A stretch of 64,000 bases of DNA from Betaproteobacteria bacterium (GCA_025350245.1 JANXYG010000039.1:34357-98356); one strand, 5' to 3'. Positions 36,828-47,529 are shown, counted from the stretch's first letter. Translations and numbers: made by a program. The notes: generated from the sequence alone by a model not told the origin.

Positions 36828-37745
36828 ATGAACATCCGGCAGCTTGAGACCTTCTACTGGATCGCGCAGCTGGGTACGTTCAGCGCGGCGGCCGACCGCC
36901 TGAGCACGACCCAGGCGAATGTTTCTGCGCGCATCCGCGAGCTCGAAGAAGAACTGGGCGTGGCGCTGTTCGACCGCGTCGGACGCCAGGTTCAACTGAC
37001 GATCAAGGCGCGTGAGCTGCTGGGCCACGCGCACAACGTGGTCTCCGAAGCGGCGCTCCTGCGGCTCGCCGCAGGCAAACCAGCACAGGTACGAGGCGCC
37101 ATCAAGATCGCGCTAGCCGAGCCGATCGCGACGTTGTTCCTGGTCTCGATCATCAGCGGATTGAAGCGCCGCCACCCGGATGCCGATGTCGAGTTCACCA
37201 TCGACGTCAACCCCAATCTGGTACGCAAGGTATCCCGCGGTGAGGTGGACGTGGCAGTGATCGGCGGTCCGGTCGAGGCGCCCGGGCTGGCGCTGATCCC
37301 GATCGGCGCGATGCGGCTGATCTGGGTGTGCCCACCTGTGTTGTGGAATGGGCGCGAATCGATCAGCCCGCCAGACCTGGCGGACCTGCCGATCCTGAGT
37401 CCGCCGCGTGAAACCAAGCTGTATTCGATAATTCAGGATTGGTTCGCTGTGGCCGGTATATGCCCGCGACGGATCAGTTACTGCAACAACCTCGCCACCA
37501 TGCTGCAGGCGGCGCGCGCCGGCGTCTGCGTGTGCCCGGTGGTAGCTGACCTTGTGCTGGACGACGTGAAGGCTGGCACCCTGGTCGCGCCGCCGCCGCT
37601 GCCGACGCTCGGCCAGATGCGCTTCTATGTCGCCACCCGCGCAGGCAGCGTTGATCCGGCAGTACCGGAGATCGCGTCGATCGTGGCGAACAACATACTA
37701 CGGCTGCCGGAAACCGCGCGCGTGATCGGCGGGACCCGAGTGTGA
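36828..37745 (+). CDS. LysR-family transcriptional regulator
   Basis: 305 aa. Winged HTH at residues 1-60 (MNIRQLETFYWIAQLGTFSA, TTQANVSARIRELEEELG), then the two-lobe effector-binding domain (IKIALAEPIATLFLV, VDVAVIGGPVEAPG). Divergent from the remnant amidase and the SDR cluster, so it may once have controlled them; LysR proteins commonly act on divergent genes. Effector not predictable. Confidence 0.92.
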   Translation: MNIRQLETFYWIAQLGTFSAAADRLSTTQANVSARIRELEEELGVALFDRVGRQVQLTIKARELLGHAHNVVSEAALLRLAAGKPAQVRGAIKIALAEPIATLFLVSIISGLKRRHPDADVEFTIDVNPNLVRKVSRGEVDVAVIGGPVEAPGLALIPIGAMRLIWVCPPVLWNGRESISPPDLADLPILSPPRETKLYSIIQDWFAVAGICPRRISYCNNLATMLQAARAGVCVCPVVADLVLDDVKAGTLVAPPPLPTLGQMRFYVATRAGSVDPAVPEIASIVANNILRLPETARVIGGTRV

Positions 37746-37815
37746 TCTCTCGAGCAGGTGCTGACTTTGTGCCAGCGCAGCGCGGCGGCGCATGCGCCGC
37801 CGCGCTGCTGCCCGA

Positions 37816-39054
37816 TCAGGACTTGAGGAAGGCAATCACTTCCCGATTGAACACGTCCGGCGCTTCGCGCATGACGAAGTGACCGGCGTTCTTGACCGCG
37901 ACGAACTTGTGGTTGGTGTAGTAGGTCGGCACCAGGTCGGCCCAGTCGATGATCACGCACGTGTCGCTCTCGCCCCAGAGGCATAGCGTCGGGATCTGGG
38001 TCGGCACGTAGTCGCGCGGCTCCCAGCCCCTGGCGGCGGGACTGAGATTGGCGCGGTACCAGCTGAAGCCGCCCTCCACGTTGCCGGGCTTGACGAAGTT
38101 GTCGGTGATGATCTCGATCTCCTCGGGTGTCCACAGCGTCTTGTTCGCCGACCACCAGTTGAAGAACCAGCGGAAATAGATCTTGGTCGCCTCCCGGCTC
38201 GACCCGACCAGTTCCGTTGCCAGCGGCGTGCTGTGGAACGACGCGTAGTAGGAGTGACCGTGAAATGCGGGGCTCAGGTATCGGGCCTCGGCACCGGGCA
38301 GGAAGGGGTTGGCGAGAATCAGCTTGTTCACCATTTCCGGATAGCGGCGCACGAACTTGTGCATGGTGAGCGAGGCCCAGTCGTGACCGAGCCAGTTGGC
38401 CTTCTCGATGCCCAGCGCACGCGCCACTCGCATGTGGTCGTCGACCGTGGTGTTGAGGTCGTAGTGATCGACCGGGTCGAGGTCGATGCGGTTGGTCCTC
38501 GCGTTGTAGCCGGGCTTGTCGCTGTCTCCGTAGCCGCGCATGTCCACCGCGATCACATCGAAGTGCTTGGCAAGCTCCTTGATGTTCATCCAGTAATCCC
38601 ACCAGAACCCGGGCCAGCCGTGGAACAGGAACAGCGGTTCGCCCTGGCCTTCGCGCACGTAGTGGAACTTCACGTCGTAGCCGCGCGGGTCCTTGGTGGT
38701 CACCGAGTAGTGCTTGAAGTCCTCCGGGCGCAGGATCTTGCGACCGTACAGGGAGTCGGTCTGGCCCTTGGCCACCATGTCTTCCCACTTGCCGCGGTAC
38801 AGATCGCGGTAGGACGGCACGCGGTAGGACGGCGCAACTTCGCCGGCCGCCTTGGCCTCGGGCATGCGCGTAAGCGCGCCGGCACCAAGCGCGGCGGCAA
38901 CGCCGGCGCCCGCGTTCAGCATGAAGCGGCGGCGCTCGACGGCCGGCGACACGGGCAAACGCATCACACGCGAGCGCTCGGCCAGTGTCTCGGCCCCGGC
39001 CGGCACAGAACACGGTTGTTGCTCGGTCTTGGTCTCAGAAATGATGTCTCGCAT
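37816..39054 (-). CDS. Exported epoxide-hydrolase-like alpha/beta hydrolase
   Basis: 412 aa from the ATG at 39054 (GAGGAA upstream). A long N-terminal extension holds a twin-arginine-type signal (ERRRFMLNAGAGVAAALGAG), so Tat export is likely. Hydrolase core: HGWPGFWWDY oxyanion region, DMRGYGDSDKP, nucleophile Asp in WLGHDWASL near residue 224, and catalytic His in NAGHFVMREAP. The Asp nucleophile and HGWPG fit epoxide hydrolases or haloalkane dehalogenases. Substrate unknown. Confidence 0.88.
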   Translation of the reverse strand: MRDIISETKTEQQPCSVPAGAETLAERSRVMRLPVSPAVERRRFMLNAGAGVAAALGAGALTRMPEAKAAGEVAPSYRVPSYRDLYRGKWEDMVAKGQTDSLYGRKILRPEDFKHYSVTTKDPRGYDVKFHYVREGQGEPLFLFHGWPGFWWDYWMNIKELAKHFDVIAVDMRGYGDSDKPGYNARTNRIDLDPVDHYDLNTTVDDHMRVARALGIEKANWLGHDWASLTMHKFVRRYPEMVNKLILANPFLPGAEARYLSPAFHGHSYYASFHSTPLATELVGSSREATKIYFRWFFNWWSANKTLWTPEEIEIITDNFVKPGNVEGGFSWYRANLSPAARGWEPRDYVPTQIPTLCLWGESDTCVIIDWADLVPTYYTNHKFVAVKNAGHFVMREAPDVFNREVIAFLKS

Positions 39055-39239
39055 TGCAGTTCCTCCGTCGGTGCATTGTGGTCGGGCTGGGTTCACGGCG
39101 ATGCGGGAGGGCCGGCACCGTGCGCTTACAACCTGACCCGCGAATCGAGCGATTGATGCTACGCGCATGTCCGAAAGCGACGACAACGAAATACTTGTGG
39201 ATACCTATAACAAATTTGCGTGGGTACTGTGGCGACGCT

Positions 39240-39425
39240 GCGCGCGCCGCGGATAGACCCCTGGGCTTCGAACTGCGCATTAGTCCAGTCGAAGAAGCGC
39301 TCGGCGATGGGCTTGGCGTGGATGAGCACGTTGTCCAGCTAGCGCGCGGCCTTGAGCAGGTGCTCCCGGATGTGCTCCTCGACCCGGTACCGGGCACCGA
39401 TCATGTCCAGCGTGCGTGCATACCG
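39240..39425 (-). mobile_element. IS66-type transposase (TnpC) fragment
   Basis: Minus frame RTLDMIGARYRVEEHIREHL, a stop (TAG), then in the same frame LDNVLIHAKPIAERFFDW followed by AQFEAQG. The pattern (Y-R-x-E-x-x-I-R ... A-K-P-I-x-x-x-F-F-x-W) is that of the C-terminal part of IS66 transposases, recalled from family knowledge. No other part of the element is visible. Between this and the epoxide-hydrolase start I see nothing. Confidence 0.5.
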
Positions 39426-39465
39426 CGATCCAGCCCTTGGATCGTGAGCGGATGCAGGCGATCGC

Positions 39466-39709
39466 CCATCAATTTCCCACCAAAGCAGATTCGCGACTGG
39501 TCATGGACGCGAATGCTGTGCTGGCCCCTGCGGTCGGACTTCAGTGCCTCGATCTGGTTGCCGGGTGGGATGCGCAGGCTGGCAAGTTCCGTGGCCGCGT
39601 GCACCTGAAGCAACTTTTGCCTCGCAACGCGCTCGATATTGCGAAAGCGCGATACCGGCTGGCTGTGAAACAAAGCCTCGGTATCGGCGCACGCGAATGA
39701 ATAAATCAT
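39466..39709 (-). pseudogene. HigB-like toxin, C-terminus replaced
   Basis: From the ATG at 39709: MIYSFACADTEALFHS, RNIERVARQKLLQVHAA, LRIPPGNQIEALKSDRRGQH and SIRVHDQSRICF. This is the HigB/RelE-fold toxin almost to its end, but the conserved Trp before RICF is Ser, and the closing segment (RICFRW ... DVEIVDYH in relatives) is lost; the frame continues instead toward the IS66 fragment to 39401. Probably inactive. Confidence 0.65.
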
Positions 39710-39812
39710 TCCATATTTTGATCTCCCACGCAGATTCCGTAAAACGGAACGCCTGCTGGCACCCTGATCTGTGGTGGGCCAGCACGGGCCATGGAGGCGA
39801 CCTCAGGGCCAC

Positions 39813-39941
39813 GCGCAGGCTCAGCGGCCGCTTGCGGTTGAGCACCTCGGAAACCCGGCCGCTCGGTCCGATGAAAGGCTTGAGGTCACGCGCGGTCAAC
39901 CCTTCCTGCTTCATCCGGAACTTGATGGCTTCAATGAGATC
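39813..39941 (-). pseudogene. HTH antitoxin fragment (HigA-like)
   Basis: DLIEAIKFRMKQEGLTARDL, then KPFIGPSGRVSEVLNRKRPLSLR is the HTH core of a roughly 120-residue XRE antitoxin found with HigB-type toxins. A stop lies two codons upstream, so the N-terminal 60 residues are missing, and the sequence after SLR no longer matches. It lies upstream of the HigB remnant in the same direction. Confidence 0.65.
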
Positions 39942-39959
39942 GGCTCAATAGTCATTCAG

Positions 39960-40361
39960 TCATGACTCCCTCACCTCGCCAAGCAGTTCCGGGTGGCGAT
40001 CCAGCACCTTCAGCAGCTTGACGAGCGCCAGGGGCGGTTTGGTCTTGCCGTTCTCGTACCGGGAGAACGCATTGACGCCACCGCCGAAGATCTCGGCGGC
40101 CTCTCGTTGGTCGAGGTCTAGCTTCCTGCGCACGCTGGCGATGAAGTCCGGGTCAACGAAAGCCGCATTGACCTGTTTGCTGAAGGCCAGCATCAGTTGC
40201 ATCGTGCGGCGTGATTCCGATGCGTCCAGAACGGATTCGTCGCAGGCCGGACAAAATTCGCCTGTCACGTGGGGAAGCATCGTCGACTCGCCTTTGTAGG
40301 TGTAGGGCACGTCGCGGGTGTCATGCATCAGCTTTGCCGCACCGCAGATCGGGCATTTCAT
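39960..40361 (-). CDS. mqsA: MqsA antitoxin
   Basis: 133 aa from the ATG at 40361. N-terminal zinc domain with CPICG and CPACDESV (two C-x-x-C pairs), then an XRE HTH (DLDQREAAEIFGGGVNAFSRYENG). Length and domain order match MqsA, which binds MqsR and represses the operon. Encoded one base after the toxin stop in the order toxin-antitoxin, as in E. coli. The HTH and zinc ligands are all present. Confidence 0.92.
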   Translation of the reverse strand: MKCPICGAAKLMHDTRDVPYTYKGESTMLPHVTGEFCPACDESVLDASESRRTMQLMLAFSKQVNAAFVDPDFIASVRRKLDLDQREAAEIFGGGVNAFSRYENGKTKPPLALVKLLKVLDRHPELLGEVRES

Positions 40362-40362
40362 G

Positions 40363-40560
40363 TCACAGATCCTTGAACGACACGATGAGAACGTCATCGA
40401 TCACCGTCAGCTTCAGATAGACCTCGCCTGCCGGCGTCATGGGCCGGTACACGTCCTGCCATACGCGGTGGTCGACGTGCGTGGTCATGCTCTTGTGGAA
40501 GTCAGCCGTGGTCAGCGCCATCACGACGGCGAGCTTGCAATGGGGTGTAGCTTTCTCCAC
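40363..40560 (-). CDS. mqsR: MqsR-family toxin with internal deletion
   Basis: 65 aa from a GTG at 40560. The first 13 residues (VEKATPHCKLAVV) match the start of MqsR, then the sequence jumps to MALTTADFHKSMTTHVDHRV, WQDVYRP, GEVYLKLTVIDDVLIVSFKD, the C-terminal half. Compared with the 98-aa E. coli protein about 33 residues are missing in frame. Residues equivalent to Lys56, Gln68, Tyr81 and Lys96, reported as important for RNase activity, all seem retained. Whether this short protein folds is unknown. Confidence 0.8.
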   Translation of the reverse strand: MEKATPHCKLAVVMALTTADFHKSMTTHVDHRVWQDVYRPMTPAGEVYLKLTVIDDVLIVSFKDL

Positions 40561-40572
40561 GGGAGAAAATAT

Positions 40573-40587
40573 TAACCTACTAGGTTA
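40573..40587. promoter_or_regulatory. MqsA operator palindrome
   Basis: TAACCTACTAGGTTA, a perfect palindrome around one central base, 13 bases upstream of the toxin start. It agrees with the E. coli mqsRA operator core AACCT-n3-AGGTT recognised by MqsA. Confidence 0.8.
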
Positions 40588-40695
40588 TTGTCAACAAGGC
40601 GCCACTTGCACCTATGTCGAACGGATTCGTCGCGCAGGACCACCTGGTGCGACGGCCCCAGCTCCGCCGGGACATCACCGATGCCGGCGCCCCCC

Positions 40696-42258
40696 CTACT
40701 CCCACTCGATCGTCGCCGGTGGCTTCCCCGAGATATCGTAGACCACGCGGTTGATGCCGCGCACTTCATTGATGATGCGGTTCGACACGGTCGCCAGCAG
40801 TTCGTGGGGCAACGGCGCCCACGAAGCCGTCATGAAGTCCTGGGTCACGACGGCGCGCAGGGCAACGACATGCTCGTAGGTGCGGCTATCGCCCATGACG
40901 CCGACCGAACGAACGGGGAGGAATACGACGAAGGCCTGAGAGGTGCGGTCGTACCAGTCGTTGCGGCGCAATTCTTCGATGAAGATGGCGTCGGCATGGC
41001 GCAGCAGGTCGGCGTATTCCTGCTTGACCTCCCCCAGGATGCGCACGCCGAGGCCGGGGCCGGGAAACGGGTGACGGAACACCATCTCGCGCGGCAGCCC
41101 CAGTGCGAGGCCGAGCGCCCGCACTTCGTCCTTGAACAGTTCGCGCAGCGGTTCGAGCAGCTTCAGGTGCAGCGTCTCGGGCAGGCCGCCGACGTTGTGA
41201 TGCGACTTGATGTTGTGGGCCTTGCCGGTCTTGGCGCCGGCAGATTCGATGACGTCCGGGTAGATGGTGCCCTGCGCCAGCCACCGGGCATTGGCGAGCT
41301 TCGCGGATTCGCGCTGGAACACCTCCACGAACAGGCGGCCGATGATCTTGCGTTTGGCTTCGGGGTCGTTCACGCCAGCCAGCGCGCCAAGAAAGTCGGC
41401 CGAGGCGTCGACGTGGATCACCTTCACGCCGAGGTTGCGCGCGAAAGTGTCCATGACCTGCTCGGCCTCGTTCAGTCGCAGCAGGCCGTTGTCGACGAAG
41501 ACGCAAGTGAGACGCGAACCGATCGCGCGATGAATGAGCGCCGCCGCCACGGACGAATCGACGCCGCCCGAAAGACCGAGCAGCACTTCATCGTCGCCGG
41601 TCTGGGTGCGAATGCGTTCGACCGCTTCGTTCACGTAGTCGGGCATGTTCCAGCCGCGATCAGCGCCGCAGATGTCGTGCACGAAGCGATCGAGCATTGC
41701 CTGGCCGCGTGGGGTGTGAGTGACCTCCGGATGAAACTGGATGCCGTAGAAGTGGCGCGATTCGTCGGCCATGCCGGCGATGGGCGTGGATGCGTTGCTC
41801 GCGATCACCTTGAAGCCGGTGGGCAGCGTCTCGACCTGGTCGCCGTGGCTCATCCAGACGTCGAGCAGGCCATGGCCGGCGTCGTTGATCCGGTCCTGGA
41901 TATCGCGCAGCAGCTCGGAGTGGCCGCGCGCCCGCACTTCCGCATAGCCGAACTCGCGCACTTGGCCGGCCGACACGACACCGCCGAGCTGCACGCCCAT
42001 GGCCTGCATGCCGTAGCAGATGCCAAACACCGGGACGCCTGTCTCGAACACCGCGTCGGGTGCTCGCGGACTGCCCTCCTCCGTCACTGAAGCTGGGCCG
42101 CCCGACAGGATGATGCCCTTGGCGCCGAAGGCCCGGATGGCATCGTTGCTCATGTCGAACGGGTGGATCTCGCAATAGACGCCGCTCTCGCGCACCCGCC
42201 GCGCGATGAGCTGGGTGTACTGCGAACCGAAGTCGAGGATCAGGATCTTTTGGCGCAT
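40696..42258 (-). CDS. guaA: GMP synthase (glutamine-hydrolysing)
   Basis: 520 aa. Class I glutamine amidotransferase domain with nucleophile Cys in [10 protein letters not shown] and the His-Pro-Glu triad in [14 protein letters not shown] pyrophosphatase domain with P-loop [15 protein letters not shown]-terminal dimerisation domain ending in KPPATIEWE. Converts XMP to GMP, last step of de novo guanine nucleotide synthesis. Lies downstream of guaB, separated by 190 bases containing an interspersed repeat. Complete. Confidence 0.98.
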   Translation of the reverse strand: MRQKILILDFGSQYTQLIARRVRESGVYCEIHPFDMSNDAIRAFGAKGIILSGGPASVTEEGSPRAPDAVFETGVPVFGICYGMQAMGVQLGGVVSAGQVREFGYAEVRARGHSELLRDIQDRINDAGHGLLDVWMSHGDQVETLPTGFKVIASNASTPIAGMADESRHFYGIQFHPEVTHTPRGQAMLDRFVHDICGADRGWNMPDYVNEAVERIRTQTGDDEVLLGLSGGVDSSVAAALIHRAIGSRLTCVFVDNGLLRLNEAEQVMDTFARNLGVKVIHVDASADFLGALAGVNDPEAKRKIIGRLFVEVFQRESAKLANARWLAQGTIYPDVIESAGAKTGKAHNIKSHHNVGGLPETLHLKLLEPLRELFKDEVRALGLALGLPREMVFRHPFPGPGLGVRILGEVKQEYADLLRHADAIFIEELRRNDWYDRTSQAFVVFLPVRSVGVMGDSRTYEHVVALRAVVTQDFMTASWAPLPHELLATVSNRIINEVRGINRVVYDISGKPPATIEWE

Positions 42259-42304
42259 GGATTCAGTCAGGGCGCTCGCCCGCGGGCCTCAATGAAAACC
42301 GGGT

Positions 42305-42440
42305 CAGAGACATTGCTCAGCGTCCCTCACCCTCGGTCCCTCCCGGGGGGAGAGGGAGGTCTCCTGCTCCCTTCTTCTGAGCGGAGAGGGAGGTCTCCTG
42401 CTCCCTTCTCCCTCCGGGAAAGGGCTGGGGATGAGGGAAA
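42305..42440. repeat. Interspersed GC-rich palindromic repeat, copy 2
   Basis: Blocks CAGCGTCCCTCACCC, GGGGGGAGAGGGAG, and GGGCTGGGGATGAGGG, the reverse arrangement of those at 4721-4848. Within it, a 28-base unit beginning GAGAGGGAGGTCTCCTGCTC is present twice in tandem. Lies between guaB and guaA and may affect readthrough. Confidence 0.6.
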
Positions 42441-42449
42441 TCCGTGGGG

Positions 42450-43937
<1,488 letters not shown>

Positions 43938-43939
43938 TT

Positions 43940-43945
43940 ATTATA
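43940..43945 (-). promoter_or_regulatory. Candidate -10 box of guaBA
   Basis: Consensus TATAAT on the minus strand, 27-32 bases before the guaB ATG; no convincing -35 hexamer at 16-18 bases. Confidence 0.5.
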
Positions 43946-44053
43946 GGCGAAACGGCTTCCGGATGGTGCACTGCCGTGTGGCCAGGAACGTTGGTGAACG
44001 ATGAAATGCCGTCTCCCCGCAGAGTGAAGATAGTCGGCCGCGGCCACGGGTCC

Positions 44054-44386
44054 ATGAACCCGTCGCGGCTGGCTGCGCTGGTGGCTTGCTCGATCATGGC
44101 TTGTGCGGCGATGGCGGCCGATCCTCTGGAGACAGCACTTCAGGAGCACCGGATCACCGAGGCGCTGGCCGAATCGGCTGAGGGCACGCTGGCACAGGCC
44201 GAGGTGGCGGTGGCGCATGCCCGTGCCGAGAAAGCGCTCTGGACCACGGCGTTCGATGCCCTCCAGCAGGCCCGGGCGAGCCGCATCCGGGGCGACTTCG
44301 CCGCATCGATCTCATGGAGCCAGCGGGCGATCGAGCTTTGCGGCCTGTCGATCGGACAACTCGCATATCCGCCCGAGAAACCATAG
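44054..44386 (+). CDS. Small exported protein of unknown function
   Basis: 110 aa from the ATG at 44054, chosen because a signal peptide (LAALVACSIMACAAMAA) follows; an ATG at 43976 would add 26 residues with no such role. Mature part is alpha-helical, Ala/Glu-rich (EALAESAEGTLAQAEVAV), of TPR-like composition. Family unknown. 35 bases before the DUF4124 gene. Confidence 0.62.
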   Translation: MNPSRLAALVACSIMACAAMAADPLETALQEHRITEALAESAEGTLAQAEVAVAHARAEKALWTTAFDALQQARASRIRGDFAASISWSQRAIELCGLSIGQLAYPPEKP

Positions 44387-44421
44387 GATGCCCGGCAAAT
44401 GGCCAATAGGGAGATGAGCCG

Positions 44422-44895
44422 ATGAATCGGACCGCAATGATCGTCGTCGCCAGTACCGCGGCGCTGTTTCTGGCAAACCCCGCCGTCGCGATCTGCAAAT
44501 GGAAGGACGCCAACGGCCGCACCCAATACGCCGATCAGCCGCCGCCCGGCGTCAAGTGCAACGAATCCATCAAGGTGCAGCCGCCGGCCGCGGCCTCGTC
44601 GTCCCATAACGACGGTGCCGCGCCCTTCCCGCTCAACCCACAGGAAAAGGAGATGGAGTTCCGGAAGCGACGGCTGGAGCGGGAAGAGGCCGACAAGAAG
44701 TATGAACTCGATCGAGCGCTGACCGAAGCCAAGAAGACGAACTGCGAGAACGCACGCAATCGCTTCAATGGCCTGCAGGGCGGCGGGCGCGTGGTGCGTT
44801 TCGATGCCAATGGCCAGCGGTTCTTCCTGAGCGACGAGGAGGTCGAGGCCGAGATCGCACAAGCGCGCAAGCAAGTCGACCAGTACTGTCGCTGA
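44422..44895 (+). CDS. DUF4124-domain exported protein
   Basis: 157 aa. Signal peptide (AMIVVASTAALFLANPAVA), then ICKWKDANGRTQYADQPPPG, the DUF4124 signature common in Betaproteobacteria and Gammaproteobacteria envelopes. A charged coiled-coil-like region (EFRKRRLEREEADKKYEL) follows, with the last part ending in Cys. Role unknown. Converges on rnfH with a 15-base gap. Confidence 0.85.
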   Translation: MNRTAMIVVASTAALFLANPAVAICKWKDANGRTQYADQPPPGVKCNESIKVQPPAAASSSHNDGAAPFPLNPQEKEMEFRKRRLEREEADKKYELDRALTEAKKTNCENARNRFNGLQGGGRVVRFDANGQRFFLSDEEVEAEIAQARKQVDQYCR

Positions 44896-44910
44896 CGCCC
44901 CTTCCCGTCG

Positions 44911-45198
44911 CTATCGGGATCCGGCAGACCGCGCCCGCTTGCGCCTGGCGTCCTTCGGATCGGCCAGGAGCGGCCGGTACAGTTCCACCCGGTCGCCATC
45001 GGTCAGCACGCTGTCGGCCGTGACCACGCGGTTCCAGATGCCGACGGCGTCGAGAGCCGCGGGCGTCAGGCCGGCAGCCTCCAGGATGCCGGAGGCCATC
45101 ACCGCGTCGCGCACGGTGGCGCCTTCGGGCAACGCCACACTCAATGCAATCTGCCGCGTCGGCAGGGCATGAACCACCTCGACACGAATCGACTGCAT
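44911..45198 (-). CDS. rnfH: RnfH family protein
   Basis: 95 aa from the ATG at 45198, which overlaps the ratA stop by one base. Ubiquitin-like beta-grasp fold: [34 protein letters not shown], and [20 protein letters not shown], the family's hallmark ending. Role is uncertain despite the name; it is nearly always coupled to ratA, as here. Confidence 0.92.
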   Translation of the reverse strand: MQSIRVEVVHALPTRQIALSVALPEGATVRDAVMASGILEAAGLTPAALDAVGIWNRVVTADSVLTDGDRVELYRPLLADPKDARRKRARSAGSR

Positions 45199-45635
45199 CA
45201 GGCCTTCTTGTAGACTTTGTCCGCCCGCTGGCTGAACGCGTCCACGAAACTGCCTGCGATGTAGTCGAAGACCGGCCCGACCAGCTTCTCCAGCAGGCGG
45301 CTGGAAAACTCGTAGTGCAACCTGAAGTGGACCTTGCAGGCATCGGTCCTGAGCGCGGTGAAGGTCCAGCGGCCGTCCAGGTGCTTGAAAGGCCCATTGA
45401 CCAGCCGCATCTCGATACGTTCCGGCGGATGTTTCGTGTTGTCCGTCGAGAACCGCTGCTTGACCCCGCGGAAGCTGATGACAACGGCTGCCCGCGTACG
45501 GTGCTCGTCGCGGAATTCGACCTCGGTACCACCGCACCACGGCAGGAAACGCGGATAGTCTTCCACCGCCTCCACCAGCGCATACATCTGTTCGGCGCTG
45601 TAAGGCACCAGCACCGAGCGTTCTATGTGTGCCAA
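45198..45635 (-). CDS. ratA: RatA/coenzyme-Q-binding START-domain protein
   Basis: 145 aa. START/polyketide-cyclase fold, [33 protein letters not shown] and [17 protein letters not shown]. Homologous to yeast Coq10 and E. coli RatA; described both as an inhibitor of 70S assembly and as a quinone-binding protein. Divergent from smpB, a common arrangement. Confidence 0.93.
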   Translation of the reverse strand: MAHIERSVLVPYSAEQMYALVEAVEDYPRFLPWCGGTEVEFRDEHRTRAAVVISFRGVKQRFSTDNTKHPPERIEMRLVNGPFKHLDGRWTFTALRTDACKVHFRLHYEFSSRLLEKLVGPVFDYIAGSFVDAFSQRADKVYKKA

Positions 45636-45731
45636 GCTCGGGTTCCGATATCGGATTCGGGCGGTAACGCAGTATTGCGTGCCGGCCGGTTGCTAGAATC
45701 CATTCTCACCGACGATCGTTGTCCCAGCTCC

Positions 45732-46187
45732 ATGAGCATTGCCCAAAACAGAAAAGCGCTACACGACTACTTCATCGAAGACCGGTACGAGGCCGGTCTG
45801 GTGCTGGAAGGCTGGGAGGTAAAATCGATCCGCGCCGGCCGTGTCCAGTTGCAGGAAGCATACGTGGTCATCCGTGGCTCCGAACTCACCCTGATCGGTT
45901 CGCACGTGAGTCCGCTGGCGACGGCGTCCACTCACATCAGTCCCGACCCCACGCGCACCCGCAAGCTGCTGCTGCATGCCGAGGAGATCTCGCGCCTGAT
46001 CGGCAAGGTCGAGCGTGCCGGATACACGCTGGTCCCGCTGGATCTGCATTTCAAGAAGGGCCGCATCAAGCTCGAGATCGGTCTGGCGAAGGGCAAGAAA
46101 CAGTTCGACAAGCGCGAAGTCGAGAAGGAGCGCGACTGGGCCCGCGAGAAGCAGCAACTGATGAAGCGCAACAAGGCTGCGGCCTGA
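45732..46187 (+). CDS. smpB: SsrA-binding protein SmpB
   Basis: 151 aa. [39 protein letters not shown], and the basic tail [20 protein letters not shown] are diagnostic. It binds tmRNA and delivers it to stalled ribosomes in trans-translation. The tmRNA gene is not seen in the window. Start ATG at 45732 gives the family length. Confidence 0.97.
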   Translation: MSIAQNRKALHDYFIEDRYEAGLVLEGWEVKSIRAGRVQLQEAYVVIRGSELTLIGSHVSPLATASTHISPDPTRTRKLLLHAEEISRLIGKVERAGYTLVPLDLHFKKGRIKLEIGLAKGKKQFDKREVEKERDWAREKQQLMKRNKAAA

Positions 46188-46227
46188 TCAGACGCTGGTG
46201 CCACCGGTCGGTGGCGGATCGGATCGT

Positions 46228-47430
46228 TCAACTGTAGCGCAGGCCCATGGCCTCTCGCACCTCGCGCATGGTTTCCTGGGCGAGCTTGTGGGCACGTTCG
46301 ACGCCGTCGGCGATCACGTTGCGCACCAGGGTGGGATCTTCGAGGTAGAGCGCGGCGCGCTCACGCATCGGTTTCTGTTCCTCGAGCACGGCGTCGATGA
46401 TCGGCTGCTTGCATTCGAGGCAGCCGATGCCGGCACTGCGGCAACCGTTCTGGACCCACGCCTTGGTATCGGCGTTCGAATAGACCAGATGCAGTTGCCA
46501 CACCGGGCACTTGTCCGGATCGCCCGGGTCGGTGCGGCGCACCCGCGCCGGATCGGTGGGCATGGTGCGAATCTTTCGGGCCACGCTGTCGGCATCCTCG
46601 CGCAAGGTGATGGTGTTGTTGTACGACTTCGACATCTTCTGGCCGTCGAGGCCGGGCATGCGCGAGGTTTCGGTGAGCAGTGCCTGCGGCTCCGAGAGGA
46701 TCATCTTGCCGCCGCCTTCGATGAAACCGAACAGCCGTTCGCGATCGCCCATCGAGAGGTTCTGCGCTTCTTCGATCAACGCTCGCGCCGCCGCCAGTGC
46801 ATCGGTATCGCCCTGCTCCTGGTAGCGGTTGCGAAGGTCGACATACAGTTTGCGGCGTTTGGTGCCGAGCTTGCGGATCGCGGCCTCGGCCTTGTCTTCG
46901 AACCCGGGCTCACGGCCGTAGATATGGTTGAAACGGCGGGCGATCTCGCGCGTGAACTCGATGTGGGGTACCTGGTCTTCGCCCACTGGCACCAGGTTGG
47001 CCCGATACATCAGGATATCGGCGCTCTGCAGCAGCGGATAGCCGAGGAAGCCGTAGGTGGACAGATCCTTCTCGGCGAGCTTCTCCTGCTGGTCCTTGTA
47101 GGTCGGCACCCGCTCGAGCCACCCAAGCGGCGTGATCATCGACAGCAGCAGGTGAAGCTCGGCATGTTCCGGCAACGCCGACTGGATGAACAGCGTCGCG
47201 TGAGCCGGGTCGACGCCGGCGGCGAGCCAGTCGATCACCATGTCCCAGACGTTCGCCTGGATCACCTCCGGCGAATCGTAATGCGTGGTGAGGGCATGCC
47301 AGTCCGCGACGAAGAAGAAACACTCGTACTCGTGCTGCAGCCGGACCCAGTTCTTGAGCACCCCATGGTAGTGGCCAAGATGCAGGCTGCCGGTGGGGCG
47401 CATGCCGGATAGGACTCGATCAACGAACAT
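46228..47430 (-). CDS. trpS: Tryptophanyl-tRNA synthetase
   Basis: 400 aa. Class I signature HLGHYHG (HIGH) and GQKMSKSYNN (KMSKS), with the Trp pocket in FVADWHALTTH. Longer than the 334-aa E. coli type by an insertion near the C-terminal half containing GIGCLECKQP, as in a known proteobacterial group. Ends 41 bases from smpB on the other strand. Lies downstream of the YrdC-family gene in the same direction. Confidence 0.97.
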   Translation of the reverse strand: MFVDRVLSGMRPTGSLHLGHYHGVLKNWVRLQHEYECFFFVADWHALTTHYDSPEVIQANVWDMVIDWLAAGVDPAHATLFIQSALPEHAELHLLLSMITPLGWLERVPTYKDQQEKLAEKDLSTYGFLGYPLLQSADILMYRANLVPVGEDQVPHIEFTREIARRFNHIYGREPGFEDKAEAAIRKLGTKRRKLYVDLRNRYQEQGDTDALAAARALIEEAQNLSMGDRERLFGFIEGGGKMILSEPQALLTETSRMPGLDGQKMSKSYNNTITLREDADSVARKIRTMPTDPARVRRTDPGDPDKCPVWQLHLVYSNADTKAWVQNGCRSAGIGCLECKQPIIDAVLEEQKPMRERAALYLEDPTLVRNVIADGVERAHKLAQETMREVREAMGLRYS

Positions 47431-47529
47431 TGTGGTTTCCGCGAGGATCAGTGGAATAGGGGGCTGGGCGGGCGAGCCGGTCTGGTGCCGATTCGTTCGA
47501 AACGAAGTGTACCGGCACCGGTCGGGGGC

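Noticed and set aside
39416..39700. Plus-strand 94-codon frame over the HigB remnant
   Set aside because: Antisense of the HigB-like sequence, which has the recognisable family motifs on the minus strand.
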